Shown piece after piece: positions 49,421 through 57,205 of a stretch of 64,000 bases of DNA. The notes below the pieces were generated by a model. That model was not told the DNA's origin. It saw only the letters and a list, made by a program, of their open reading frames with translations, and did not search any database. How positions within the stretch are numbered: the first letter of the stretch is position 1; every line of letters starts with the position of its first letter. The translations under genes were made by a program, and so were the position numbers. This stretch comes from Goekera deserti (GTDB lineage Bacteria; Actinomycetota; Actinomycetes; Mycobacteriales; Geodermatophilaceae), in NCBI RefSeq assembly GCF_010685995.1, contig NZ_JAAGWK010000036.1, forward strand, positions 17,615 through 81,614, in the 5' to 3' direction.

Positions 49421-49524
49421 GGCCCGATCCTGCGCCCGCGGCGCCCGGTCGGCAGGACGGGTCACCGGTACCGCGCCGGAGGGAAACAGCTCGACCGGAC
49501 GCGATCGCCCGGTGACACTCGGGC

Positions 49525-50982
49525 GTGCTCCTCACCCTGTCCACCACGCACACCCCGGCCACCGACCTCGGCTTCCTGCTGCACAAGAACCCGGCGCGGC
49601 CCCAGCAGGTCGAGGTCTCGACCGGCACGGCCCACGTCTTCTACACCGAGGCCGGCGAGCACCGGTGCACCGCCGCGCTGCTGCTCGAGGTCGACCCGAT
49701 CGGCCTGGTGCGCACAGCCCGGGCCGGTGGGGACGACGGTCCGCTCGCCCAGTACGTCAACGACCGCCCGTACGCGGCGTCGAGCCTGCTCGCGGTGGCG
49801 CTGGGCAAGGCGTTCTCCAGTGCGCGCCGCGGGGTGAGCAAGGAGCGACCGGACCTGGTGGACGTCGCCCTGCCGCTGGAGGTGCACGTCCCGGCACTGT
49901 CGTGCCGCGGTGGCGTGGAGATGGCGCACCGGTTCTTCGCACCGCTGGGCTGGCGGGTCGACGCGACCGCGGTGCCGCTGGACGAGACCCTTCCGGAGTG
50001 GGGTGCGTCCCGGTACGTCGACCTGCGGCTGAGCGGTGAGCTCCGGCTCGCCGACGCCCTCAACCACCTCTACGTCGCGCTGCCGGTGCTGGACGACGCG
50101 AAGCACTACTGGGTCGGCGCCGACGAGATCGAGAAGCTGCTGCGCGCCGGCAGCGGGTGGCTGGCCACGCACCCGGACCGCGACCTGGTGACCCGCCGCT
50201 ACCTGGGGCACCGGACCACGCTGACCCGCCGGGCCATCGAGCGGCTCGCCGAGGTCGACGACGCCGTCCCCGAGACGCTGGACGACGCGACGGCACCGCC
50301 GCTCGCGGCAGCCGGCGGCCCGCAGACCACCGACGACGGGGACGCGGCCGACCGGCCGGTCCCGCTGGCGTCGCTGCGGCACGGGGCCGTGCTGGCCGCG
50401 CTGCGCTCGGCCGGTGCTCAGCGGGTCATCGACCTCGGTTGCGGAGCCGGTGCGCTGCTGCCGGCGCTGCTGGCGGAGCCCGCGTTCACCGAGATCCTGG
50501 GCGTCGACGTCAGCGCCCGGGCGCTGGAGGTGGCCGCCCGGCGGCTGCGGTTCGACCGGCTCCCGGAGCGGCAGCGGGCGCGGATCACGCTGCTGCAGAG
50601 CGGGCTGACCTACACCGACGCCCGGCTGCGGGGCTACGACGCGGCCGTGCTGATGGAGGTCGTCGAGCACCTCGACCTCGACCGCCTGCCGGCGCTGGAG
50701 CACGCCGTCTTCGGCGCCGCGACTCCGGCCACCGTCGTGGTGACCACGCCGAACTCCGAGTACAACGTCCGCTACCCGGACCTGCCGGCCGGCACGTTCC
50801 GGCACCGGGACCACCGGTTCGAGTGGACCCGCGAGCAGTTCGCCGACTGGGCGGCCGCGGTCGGGCACCGGTACGCCTACGCAGTCCGGCTGCTCGGCGT
50901 CGGGGACGACGACCCGGCCGTCGGCACGCCCACGCAGATGGCCGTGTTCACCCGCGGCGCGGCGACGGGGGTGGCGGCATGA
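49525..50982 (+). CDS. hen1: Bacterial Hen1: RNA 3'-terminal ribose 2'-O-methyltransferase
   Basis: 485 aa. The N-terminal half (LTLSTTHTPATDLGFLLHKNP; HVFYTEAGEHRCTAALLLEVDPIGLV; NDRPYAASSLLAVALGKAF) is the ligase-activating module of bacterial Hen1. The C-terminal methyltransferase has VIDLGCGAGALLPALL (SAM), MEVVEHLDLDRLP (metal-binding Glu/His), TPNSEYN and HRDHRFEWTREQF. In the Pnkp-Hen1 system it methylates the 2'-OH at the break before ligation, so the repaired tRNA resists re-cleavage. Its stop overlaps pnkp (ATGA). GTG 49525 lacks a clear ribosome site. Confidence 0.95.
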   Translation: MLLTLSTTHTPATDLGFLLHKNPARPQQVEVSTGTAHVFYTEAGEHRCTAALLLEVDPIGLVRTARAGGDDGPLAQYVNDRPYAASSLLAVALGKAFSSARRGVSKERPDLVDVALPLEVHVPALSCRGGVEMAHRFFAPLGWRVDATAVPLDETLPEWGASRYVDLRLSGELRLADALNHLYVALPVLDDAKHYWVGADEIEKLLRAGSGWLATHPDRDLVTRRYLGHRTTLTRRAIERLAEVDDAVPETLDDATAPPLAAAGGPQTTDDGDAADRPVPLASLRHGAVLAALRSAGAQRVIDLGCGAGALLPALLAEPAFTEILGVDVSARALEVAARRLRFDRLPERQRARITLLQSGLTYTDARLRGYDAAVLMEVVEHLDLDRLPALEHAVFGAATPATVVVTTPNSEYNVRYPDLPAGTFRHRDHRFEWTREQFADWAAAVGHRYAYAVRLLGVGDDDPAVGTPTQMAVFTRGAATGVAA

Positions 50983-53537
50983 CCACGCCGACCGAGGAAC
51001 GCCCGGCCGGCGAGCCGCGCACCGTCGTCGTCCCCGAGCTGGCTCTGGTCGTGCTGATCGGCGTGAGCGGCTCGGGCAAGAGCACCTTCGCCCGGCGCCA
51101 CTTCCGCGGTACCCAGGTGCTCTCCAGCGACTTCTGCCGGGGCCTGGTGGCCGACGACGAGAACGACCAGTCGGCGACCCCGGAGGCGTTCGCGCTGCTG
51201 CACCACATCGCCGGGGTCCGGCTGCGCGCCGGCCGGTTGACGGTGGTCGACGCGACCAACGTCAAGCGCGAGGACCGCGCCTCCCTCGTGGCGCTGGCGC
51301 GCGAGCACGACGTGCTGCCGGTGGCGATCGTCCTCGACGTGCCGGAGGGCGAGTGCCTGGCCCGCAACGCCGCCCGGCCGGACCGCGACATCGTCGCCGG
51401 GGTGATCCGGCGGCAGCGGTCGGACCTGCGGCGCGGGCTGCGCGGGCTGGGCCGCGAGGGCTTCCGCAAGGTGCACGTGCTGGACGGCACCGAGGAGGTC
51501 GACCGCGCGGTCATCTCCTACGAGAAGGCCTACAACGACCGCCGCGAGGACACCGGCCCGTTCGACGTCGTCGGCGACGTGCACGGCTGCCGCGCGGAGC
51601 TGGAGGAGCTGCTCGGCGAGCTGGGCTACGAGCTCCGCCGCGACGGGCTGGGGCGCCCGGTGGACGCCGAGCACCCGGCCGGGCGCCGCGCGGTCTTCGT
51701 CGGCGACCTCGTCGACCGCGGCCCGGACTCACCCGGGGTGCTGCGCCTGGTCATGGGCATGGTCGCCGCCGGGCACGCCCTGTGCGTGCCGGGCAATCAC
51801 GAGAACAAGCTGGTGCGCGCCCTGCGCGGGCGCAACGTGCAGATCACCCACGGCCTGGAGCGCACGCTGGCCCAGCTGGAGGCGGAGGACGACGACTTCC
51901 GCCGCCGGGTCGAGGAGTTCTGCTACGGCCTGGTCAGCCACTACGTGCTCGACGGCGGAGCGCTGGTCGTCGCGCACGCCGGGCTCAAGGAGTCGTTGCA
52001 GGGCCGCGCCAGCGCCCGGGTGCGGGACTTCGCCCTCTACGGCGAGACGACCGGGGAGACCGACGAGTTCGGCCTGCCGGTGCGCTACCCGTGGGCGACC
52101 GAGTACCGCGGCCGCGCGATGGTGCTCTACGGGCACACCCCGGTCCCCACGCCGGAGTGGGTCAACAACACCCTGTGCCTCGACACCGGCTGTGTCTTCG
52201 GTGGCCGGCTCACCGCGCTGCGCTACCCCGAGCGGGAGCTGGTCGGCGTCGCGGCCGCGCAGACGTACTACGAGCCGGCCCGCCCGTTCCTGGCCGAGGG
52301 CGAGGCCGCCCCGCTGTCCGAGCCGCGGCGCCGGGACGACGTCCTCGACGTCGGCGACGTGCTCGGCAAGCGGGTCGTGGAGACGCGGCTGTCGGGCCGG
52401 GTGACCGTGCGGGAGGAGAACGCCGCGGCGGCGATCGAGGTGATGAGCCGCTTCGCGGTGGCGCCGGAGCAGCTGCTGTACCTGCCACCGACGATGAGCC
52501 CGTCCGCCACCTCGGTCCGGCCGGGGCTGCTGGAGCACCCGGCCGAGGCGTTCAGCTACTTCCGCGGCGAGGGCGTGGCCGAGGTCGTCTGCCAGGAGAA
52601 GCACATGGGCTCCCGCGCGGTCGCGCTGGTCCGCCGGGACGGCAGCGGCGTGCTGCACACCCGCACCGGCCGTTCCTTCTTCGGCCCCGGCCTCACCACC
52701 GAGTTCCTCGGCCGCCTCGCCGCTGCCGTGGGGGAGGCGGGGCTGTTCGAGGAGCTCGACACCGACTGGCTGCTGCTCGACGCCGAGCTCCTGCCGTGGT
52801 CGGTGAAGGCGGGCGACCTGATCCGCAGCCAGTACGCCGCGGTCGGTGCTGCCGCACGGACGGCGCTGCCGGCTGCCGTGTCGGCCCTGGAGCAGGCGGC
52901 CGCCCGGGGTCTCGACGTCGGGGACGTGCTCGACCGTCAGCGGCGGCGGGTCGCCGACGCCGAGGCGTTCACGCAGGTGTACCGGCGCTACTGCTGGCCC
53001 ACCGACGGCCTGAGCGGCGTCACCGTCGCGCCTTTCCAGCTGCTCGCCTCCGCCGGCGCGACGTACTCCGACCGGCCGCACGCCTGGCACCTGACCCTCG
53101 CCGACCGCCTCGCCGCGACCGACCCCGACCTCGTCCGCGGCACCCGCTCGCTCACCGTCGACGTCACCGACCCGACCAGCGAGGCCGCGGCGACGGCGTG
53201 GTGGGAGGAGATGACGGCGTCCGGTGGTGAGGGCATGGTCGTCAAGCCCGCGGCCAACCTCACCCGTGGGCGGCGCGGCGTGGTGCAGCCCGGCCTGAAG
53301 GTCCGCGGACGTGAGTACCTGCGGCTGGTCTACGGTCCGGACCACACCGAGCCGCAGCACCTGGAGCGGCTGCGGGAACGGTCGCTCGGCCGCAAGCGCG
53401 GGCTGGCACTGCGGGAGTACGCGCTCGGGCTGGAGGGCCTGGAGCGGCTCACCCGCGGCGAGCCGCTGTGGCGGGTGCACGAGTGCGTCTTCGCCGTCCT
53501 GGCGCTGGAGTCCGAGCCGGTCGACCCGCGGCTCTGA
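50979..53537 (+). CDS. pnkp: Polynucleotide kinase-phosphatase-ligase of the Hen1-Pnkp RNA repair system
   Basis: Trifunctional RNA end-healing and sealing enzyme, 852 aa. Residues about 20-180: 5'-kinase, P-loop GVSGSGKST, and DATNVKREDR. About 190-430: metallophosphatase, with GDVHGC, GDLVDRGPDS, GNHENKL and HTPVPTPEW, which removes 2',3'-cyclic phosphate or 3' phosphate. About 490-852: adenylyltransferase, with the likely AMP-linked Lys in VCQEKHMGSRAVALV and later GEGMVVKPAANL. Known Pnkp needs Hen1 for ligation, and the ATGA overlap supports a complex made in fixed ratio. A terminator follows, then tRNA-Thr. Confidence 0.96.
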   Translation: MTTPTEERPAGEPRTVVVPELALVVLIGVSGSGKSTFARRHFRGTQVLSSDFCRGLVADDENDQSATPEAFALLHHIAGVRLRAGRLTVVDATNVKREDRASLVALAREHDVLPVAIVLDVPEGECLARNAARPDRDIVAGVIRRQRSDLRRGLRGLGREGFRKVHVLDGTEEVDRAVISYEKAYNDRREDTGPFDVVGDVHGCRAELEELLGELGYELRRDGLGRPVDAEHPAGRRAVFVGDLVDRGPDSPGVLRLVMGMVAAGHALCVPGNHENKLVRALRGRNVQITHGLERTLAQLEAEDDDFRRRVEEFCYGLVSHYVLDGGALVVAHAGLKESLQGRASARVRDFALYGETTGETDEFGLPVRYPWATEYRGRAMVLYGHTPVPTPEWVNNTLCLDTGCVFGGRLTALRYPERELVGVAAAQTYYEPARPFLAEGEAAPLSEPRRRDDVLDVGDVLGKRVVETRLSGRVTVREENAAAAIEVMSRFAVAPEQLLYLPPTMSPSATSVRPGLLEHPAEAFSYFRGEGVAEVVCQEKHMGSRAVALVRRDGSGVLHTRTGRSFFGPGLTTEFLGRLAAAVGEAGLFEELDTDWLLLDAELLPWSVKAGDLIRSQYAAVGAAARTALPAAVSALEQAAARGLDVGDVLDRQRRRVADAEAFTQVYRRYCWPTDGLSGVTVAPFQLLASAGATYSDRPHAWHLTLADRLAATDPDLVRGTRSLTVDVTDPTSEAAATAWWEEMTASGGEGMVVKPAANLTRGRRGVVQPGLKVRGREYLRLVYGPDHTEPQHLERLRERSLGRKRGLALREYALGLEGLERLTRGEPLWRVHECVFAVLALESEPVDPRL

Positions 53538-53540
53538 GCA

Positions 53541-53579
53541 GGACACCCCCGGCCTCGCCCGGCGCCGCCGGGGGTGTCC
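53541..53579 (+). terminator. pnkp terminator
   Basis: GGACACCCCCGGC pairs with GCCGGGGGTGTCC, perfect 13-bp stem, 4 nt after the pnkp stop. Confidence 0.8.
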
Positions 53580-53612
53580 CTAGAATCGGGGCGGGACCCG
53601 CTCCCCGTCACC

Positions 53613-53684
53613 GCCCCGTTAGCTCAGTGGTAGAGCACTCGCCTTGTAAGCGAGCGGTCGTCTGTTCAATCCAGACACGGGGCT
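53613..53684 (+). tRNA. tRNA-Thr(UGU)
   Basis: Full cloverleaf, 72 nt without encoded CCA. The acceptor stem is GCCCCGT / ACGGGGC with discriminator T. The D-arm is AGCTCAGTGGTAGAGCA. The anticodon stem CTCGC / GCGAG carries the loop CTTGTAA (anticodon TGT). The T-arm is GTCTG-TTCAATC-CAGAC. It lies immediately downstream of the RNA-repair operon. Confidence 0.97.
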
Positions 53685-53797
53685 CCGTCACCCCGCGCCG
53701 GGCCGTGCTGCGGCGCCCGCGCGCAGCGGGCCCGGCCCGGGCGTGCGACCGTCGGGGTCGTGCCCGCCGTCCGGGTGGGCCGGACCGAGGAGTGCCC

Positions 53798-54007
53798 ATG
53801 AGCGACCACGTCTACCGGCTGAGCGAGATCGTCGGCAGCAGCCCCACCAGCGTCGACGACGCCATCCGGGTGGCCGTCCGCAAGGCCAGCCAGACGGTGC
53901 GGAACATCGAGTGGTTCCAGACCAGCGAGATCCGCGGTCAGGTCGTCGACGGGGACGTCGCCTACTTCCAGGTCACCATGAAGATCGGCTTCCGGGTCGA
54001 GGACTGA
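53798..54007 (+). CDS. Dodecin (flavin-binding) family protein
   Basis: 69-aa protein forming dodecameric shells that store riboflavin/FMN in characterised homologs. The whole chain is the domain: VYRLSEIVGSSPTSVDDAI, VRKASQTVRNIEWFQTSEIRG (with the flavin-stacking Trp), then VAYFQVTMKIGFRVED. GAGGAG lies 7 nt before ATG 53798. It lies between tRNA-Thr and the convergent DUF5313 gene. Its role in flavin buffering is inferred from the family. Confidence 0.93.
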   Translation: MSDHVYRLSEIVGSSPTSVDDAIRVAVRKASQTVRNIEWFQTSEIRGQVVDGDVAYFQVTMKIGFRVED

Positions 54008-54025
54008 GCGCCCCCGGCGACGTGC

Positions 54026-54502
54026 TCAGCCCCGGTCGGACCGCTGCCGCGCCGCGCCGCGGCCGACCTGGTCGCTGAGCTCGACGCCCGAGCGGAACTG
54101 CGCCGCGCGCTCCAGCCGGCGCAGTTCCGCTGCCAGCGCGCGGTCGAACCGGCGCTGCTCGGCGCGCTCCTCGCGCACCAGCGCGGTGGTGCCGGGGGCG
54201 TAGCCGGCCTTGACCGCGCGGTGCTCGGTGGTCTCGGTCATGTACGCCGCGGAGAACAGCAGGCCCATCAGCAGGCCCCCGGCCGCGGCGGTGAGCCGGA
54301 ACTCCAGCGGCACCGGCGGCACCAGCAGGAAGAGCACCAGCAGCGGCAGCAACTGCACCACGGAGCGGGCCAGGTGCCGCCAGACCCAGGTGGGCCGGGT
54401 GGTGTCCGACAGCACCCAGGGGCTGAGCTCGAAGGGCAGCCCGCCGCCGTAGGCGTACCAGAGCCACCGGAGGGGTCCGGGTCGACAGGCGCGCTCGGTC
54501 AC
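54026..54502 (-). CDS. DUF5313 family membrane protein
   Basis: 158 aa. An N-terminal aromatic motif, RPGPLRWLWYAYGGGLP, is followed by WVLSDTTRPTWVWRHLARSV. Two membrane helices come next (VVQLLPLLVLFLLVP and AAAGGLLMGLLFSAAYM), then TETTEHRAVKAGYAPGTTALVREER. The soluble tail is charged and helical. This pattern is characteristic of a small actinobacterial family with no assigned function. GTG 54502 is the chosen start. Confidence 0.83.
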   Translation of the reverse strand: MTERACRPGPLRWLWYAYGGGLPFELSPWVLSDTTRPTWVWRHLARSVVQLLPLLVLFLLVPPVPLEFRLTAAAGGLLMGLLFSAAYMTETTEHRAVKAGYAPGTTALVREERAEQRRFDRALAAELRRLERAAQFRSGVELSDQVGRGAARQRSDRG

Positions 54503-54543
54503 GCCCCCGACGGTAGGCCTCCCGCACACGACACGCACAGACG

Positions 54544-54582
54544 ACGGCGCCCCGTTCCCGGGTGGGGAGCGGGGCGCCGTCG
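54544..54582 (-). terminator. Desaturase terminator
   Basis: GACGGCGCCCCG / CGGGGCGCCGTC, perfect 12-bp stem with a 15-nt loop, 15 nt after the desaturase stop on the minus strand. Confidence 0.7.
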
Positions 54583-54597
54583 GCGGGGGTGCGTGGC

Positions 54598-55629
54598 TCA
54601 GTGCGCGGCGGGGGTGCCCACGTCGTCCAGGTGCTTGAGCACCTGACCGTAGGAGTCGGCGGCGCTGGTCTCCACGTAGCGCACGCCCTTGGCGGCGCAG
54701 AACGCCGCCACCAGCGGCTGCGCGTGCCGCAGGTTCGGCCGCGGCATGCTCGGGAACAGGTGGTGTTCCACCTGGTAGTTGAGCCCGCCGAGCGCGAAGT
54801 CGGTGACGACGCCGCCGCGGATGTTGCGCGAGGTGAGCACCTGGCGGCGCAGGTAGTCGGCCTCCTCCTCGTCGGTCAGCGGCGGCATGCCCTTGTGGTT
54901 GGGGGCGAACGAGCAGCCCATGTAGAAGCCGAACACCGCCTGGTGGACGGCGATGAACGCGACCGCCTGCAGCGGGGTCAGCACCAGGAAGGGCACCGTC
55001 ACGAACGCGACCAGGTTGACCGCCAGCAGCGTGCCCTCGCGCCAGCGCTGGCTGACCGTGCCGTCCATCAGCGCCCGGATGCTCGCCGCGTGCAGCGCCA
55101 GACCCTCCAGGGTGAGCATCGGGAAGAAGAACCACGCCTGGTAGCGGGTCAGGAACCGGGACAGGCCCGAGCGCTTCTCGATCTGGCCCTTGATGAACAG
55201 GAACGGGCCGTCGGGGGAGACGTCGGGGTCCAGCTCCTCGTGGTTCGGGTGGGCGTGGTGCCGGTTGTGCTTGTCGACCCACCAGCCGTAGCTCAGGCCC
55301 ACCAGCAGGTTGCCGTGCACCAGGCCCATCAGGTAGCTGGCCCGGCGGGTGCGGAACACCTGCTTGTGGCCGGCGTCGTGGCCGAGGAAGGCCACCTGGG
55401 TGGTGGCGATGCCCAGGAACACCGCGGTGACCAGCTGCCACCAGCTCTCGCCGATGACGACGAACGCGGCCCAGCCGGCGGCGTAGACGCCCACCGTGGT
55501 GCCGATCGTGGCGAGGTACCAGCCGGGGCGGCGGTCCATCAGCCCGGCGTCGCGGATCTGCCTGGAGAGCTCGGAGTAGTCGCTCCGGACCCGCTCCGGG
55601 CGTGCGGACGTGACAGGTGTTGCGCTCAT
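54598..55629 (-). CDS. Membrane fatty acid (acyl-CoA) desaturase
   Basis: Di-iron membrane enzyme introducing a double bond into acyl chains, 343 aa. The three histidine boxes are HDAGH (near residue 85), HNRHHAHPN (near 120) and NYQVEHHLFP (near 290). Q-x-x-H-H in the third box is typical of front-end/linoleoyl-type desaturases, though substrate and position cannot be fixed. Four membrane spans are placed around the boxes. The 5' region (55,630-55,788) is shared with the divergent rarD gene. Membrane fluidity control is the probable role. Confidence 0.92.
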   Translation of the reverse strand: MSATPVTSARPERVRSDYSELSRQIRDAGLMDRRPGWYLATIGTTVGVYAAGWAAFVVIGESWWQLVTAVFLGIATTQVAFLGHDAGHKQVFRTRRASYLMGLVHGNLLVGLSYGWWVDKHNRHHAHPNHEELDPDVSPDGPFLFIKGQIEKRSGLSRFLTRYQAWFFFPMLTLEGLALHAASIRALMDGTVSQRWREGTLLAVNLVAFVTVPFLVLTPLQAVAFIAVHQAVFGFYMGCSFAPNHKGMPPLTDEEEADYLRRQVLTSRNIRGGVVTDFALGGLNYQVEHHLFPSMPRPNLRHAQPLVAAFCAAKGVRYVETSAADSYGQVLKHLDDVGTPAAH

Positions 55630-55776
55630 ACAGGCCTCTCGGTACCTGGGGCACGCCGGGTCTGTGGCGCGGGCCCGCTTCCCGGGCCTCCAGAGCTCGT
55701 CCGGGTCCTGCCCGGACTCGCCTCCTCACCCACGGTATCCGTGGAGCGCCGTCCGCGCCCGTGCGTCGGCGCGGCG

Positions 55777-55782
55777 TAGGTT
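55777..55782 (+). promoter_or_regulatory. -10 box TAGGTT, probable leaderless rarD start
   Basis: TAGGTT lies 6 nt before GTG 55789. Confidence 0.5.
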
Positions 55783-55788
55783 CCGCTC

Positions 55789-56709
55789 GTGGACCAGCGG
55801 CGGGTGGGCGTGCTCGCCGGCCTCGGCGCCTACGTGCTCTGGGGCTTCTTCCCGCTGTACTTCCCGCTGCTCGAGCCGGCCGGCGGGTTCGAGATCGTCG
55901 CCCACCGGATCGTCTGGTCGCTGCTGCTGGTCGCCGTGGTGCTCTCGGTCACCGGCGGCTGGGGGCAGGTGCGGGCGGCGGTCACCGACCGGCGCAGCCT
56001 GCTGGTGCTCGCCGCCGCGGGCGTGCTGATCACCGTCAACTGGGTCACCTTCGTCTACGGCGTCAACTCCGGCCACGTGGTCGAGACGTCGCTGGGCTAC
56101 TTCATCAACCCGCTGGTCAGCGTGCTGCTGGGGGTGGCGTTCTTCGCCGAGCGGCTGCGCCGGCTGCAGTGGCTGGCCGTCGGCATCGCGGCGGTGGCGG
56201 TCGGCGTGCTCACCGTCGACTACGGCCGGCCGCCGTGGATCGCGCTGACGCTGGCGGCCACGTTCGCGCTGTACGGGGTGATGAAGAAGCTGGTGCAGGT
56301 GGACCCGGTCCCGGGGCTGCTGGTGGAGACCGCGGTCGTCGTCGTCCCGGCGGTGGTGGTGCTGGGCGTGCTGCAGGGCAACGGCACGGGCACGCTGGCC
56401 TCCGAGGGCCCCGGGCACGTGGCGCTCCTGGCCAGCACCGGGGTGGCCACCGCCGTCCCGCTCGTGCTGTTCGCCGTGGCGGCCAGCCGGATCCCGCTGT
56501 CCACCATCGGCCTGCTGCAGTACCTGACGCCGCTGATGCAGCTGTCCATCGGGGTGTTCGTCTACGACGAGCCGATGCCGCCGGCGCGGCTGGCCGGCTT
56601 CGCGATCGTCTGGCTGGCGCTCGCGGTGTTCAGCGTGGACAGCCTGCGCCGGGCCCGCTCCGGACGGCGGGACGCCCGGGCGGTCGCCGCCGCGGCGCCG
56701 GCCGCCTGA
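55789..56709 (+). CDS. rarD: EamA family transporter RarD
   Basis: Ten-helix drug/metabolite transporter-family permease, 306 aa. The N-terminus GVLAGLGAYVLWGFFPLYF is the RarD signature. HRIVWSLLLVAVVL, NWVTFVYGVNSGHVVETSLGYFINPL and LSTIGLLQYLTPLMQL are its characteristic conserved blocks. Its substrate is unknown; the original name refers to chloramphenicol sensitivity, which is not evidence of drug export. It is divergent from the desaturase. Confidence 0.93.
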   Translation: MDQRRVGVLAGLGAYVLWGFFPLYFPLLEPAGGFEIVAHRIVWSLLLVAVVLSVTGGWGQVRAAVTDRRSLLVLAAAGVLITVNWVTFVYGVNSGHVVETSLGYFINPLVSVLLGVAFFAERLRRLQWLAVGIAAVAVGVLTVDYGRPPWIALTLAATFALYGVMKKLVQVDPVPGLLVETAVVVVPAVVVLGVLQGNGTGTLASEGPGHVALLASTGVATAVPLVLFAVAASRIPLSTIGLLQYLTPLMQLSIGVFVYDEPMPPARLAGFAIVWLALAVFSVDSLRRARSGRRDARAVAAAAPAA

Positions 56710-56842
56710 CGCGTCCCGGTGACCCGCGACACCCCCGGGCGCGGGGAACCGGGGACTGTCGGTGGGCCCGGCTAGCTTTCCCGGTGTCCGGCCCGCCTTC
56801 CCCGTGGCCGGCGACGCACCACGTCCCGGAGGCTCTCCCCGC

Positions 56843-57205
56843 ATGACCAGCGACCCCGTCCAGCGCCCCGCGGAGCACGCAGCCGCCCCGTCGCGCCCGG
56901 AGGCGTCCGGCCTCTCCGCCCGGGACCGTGACGTGCTGGCCTTCGAGCGGCAGTGGTGGCGCTTCGCCGGGGCCAAGGAGGCCGCGGTGCGGGAGACCTT
57001 CGGCATCTCGCCGACCCGGTACTACCAGGTGCTCAACGCGGTGATCGACCGTCCCGAGGCGCTCGCCGCCGACCCGCTGGTGGTCCGCCGCCTGCGCCGG
57101 CTGCGCGCGACGCGGCAGCGCTCCCGCCCGGGTGTGCGCTGGGCATCGGGCACAGCGGCCACTAGTCTTGGTGACCGTGGGGAGGCACGCGGCATCAGGC
57201 CGTGA
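56843..57205 (+). CDS. DUF3263 family protein
   Basis: 120 aa. A short variable start is followed by the family core: SARDRDVLAFERQWWRFAG, AKEAAVRETFGISPTRYYQVLNAVID, RPEALAADPLVVRRLRRLR. The central part looks like a helix-turn-helix (RETFGISPTRYYQVL), so DNA binding is plausible but not shown. The C-terminal ~20 residues overlap the next gene and may be poorly constrained. GGAGG lies upstream of ATG 56843. It is linked to a LytR_C protein, the normal neighbourhood in actinobacteria. Confidence 0.88.
   Translation: MTSDPVQRPAEHAAAPSRPEASGLSARDRDVLAFERQWWRFAGAKEAAVRETFGISPTRYYQVLNAVIDRPEALAADPLVVRRLRRLRATRQRSRPGVRWASGTAATSLGDRGEARGIRP
57163..57168 (+). promoter_or_regulatory. -10 box TAGTCT inside the DUF3263 gene
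   Basis: TAGTCT lies 8 nt before GTG 57177 and within the last codons of the DUF3263 gene. It suggests separate leaderless expression of the LytR_C protein. Confidence 0.45.
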
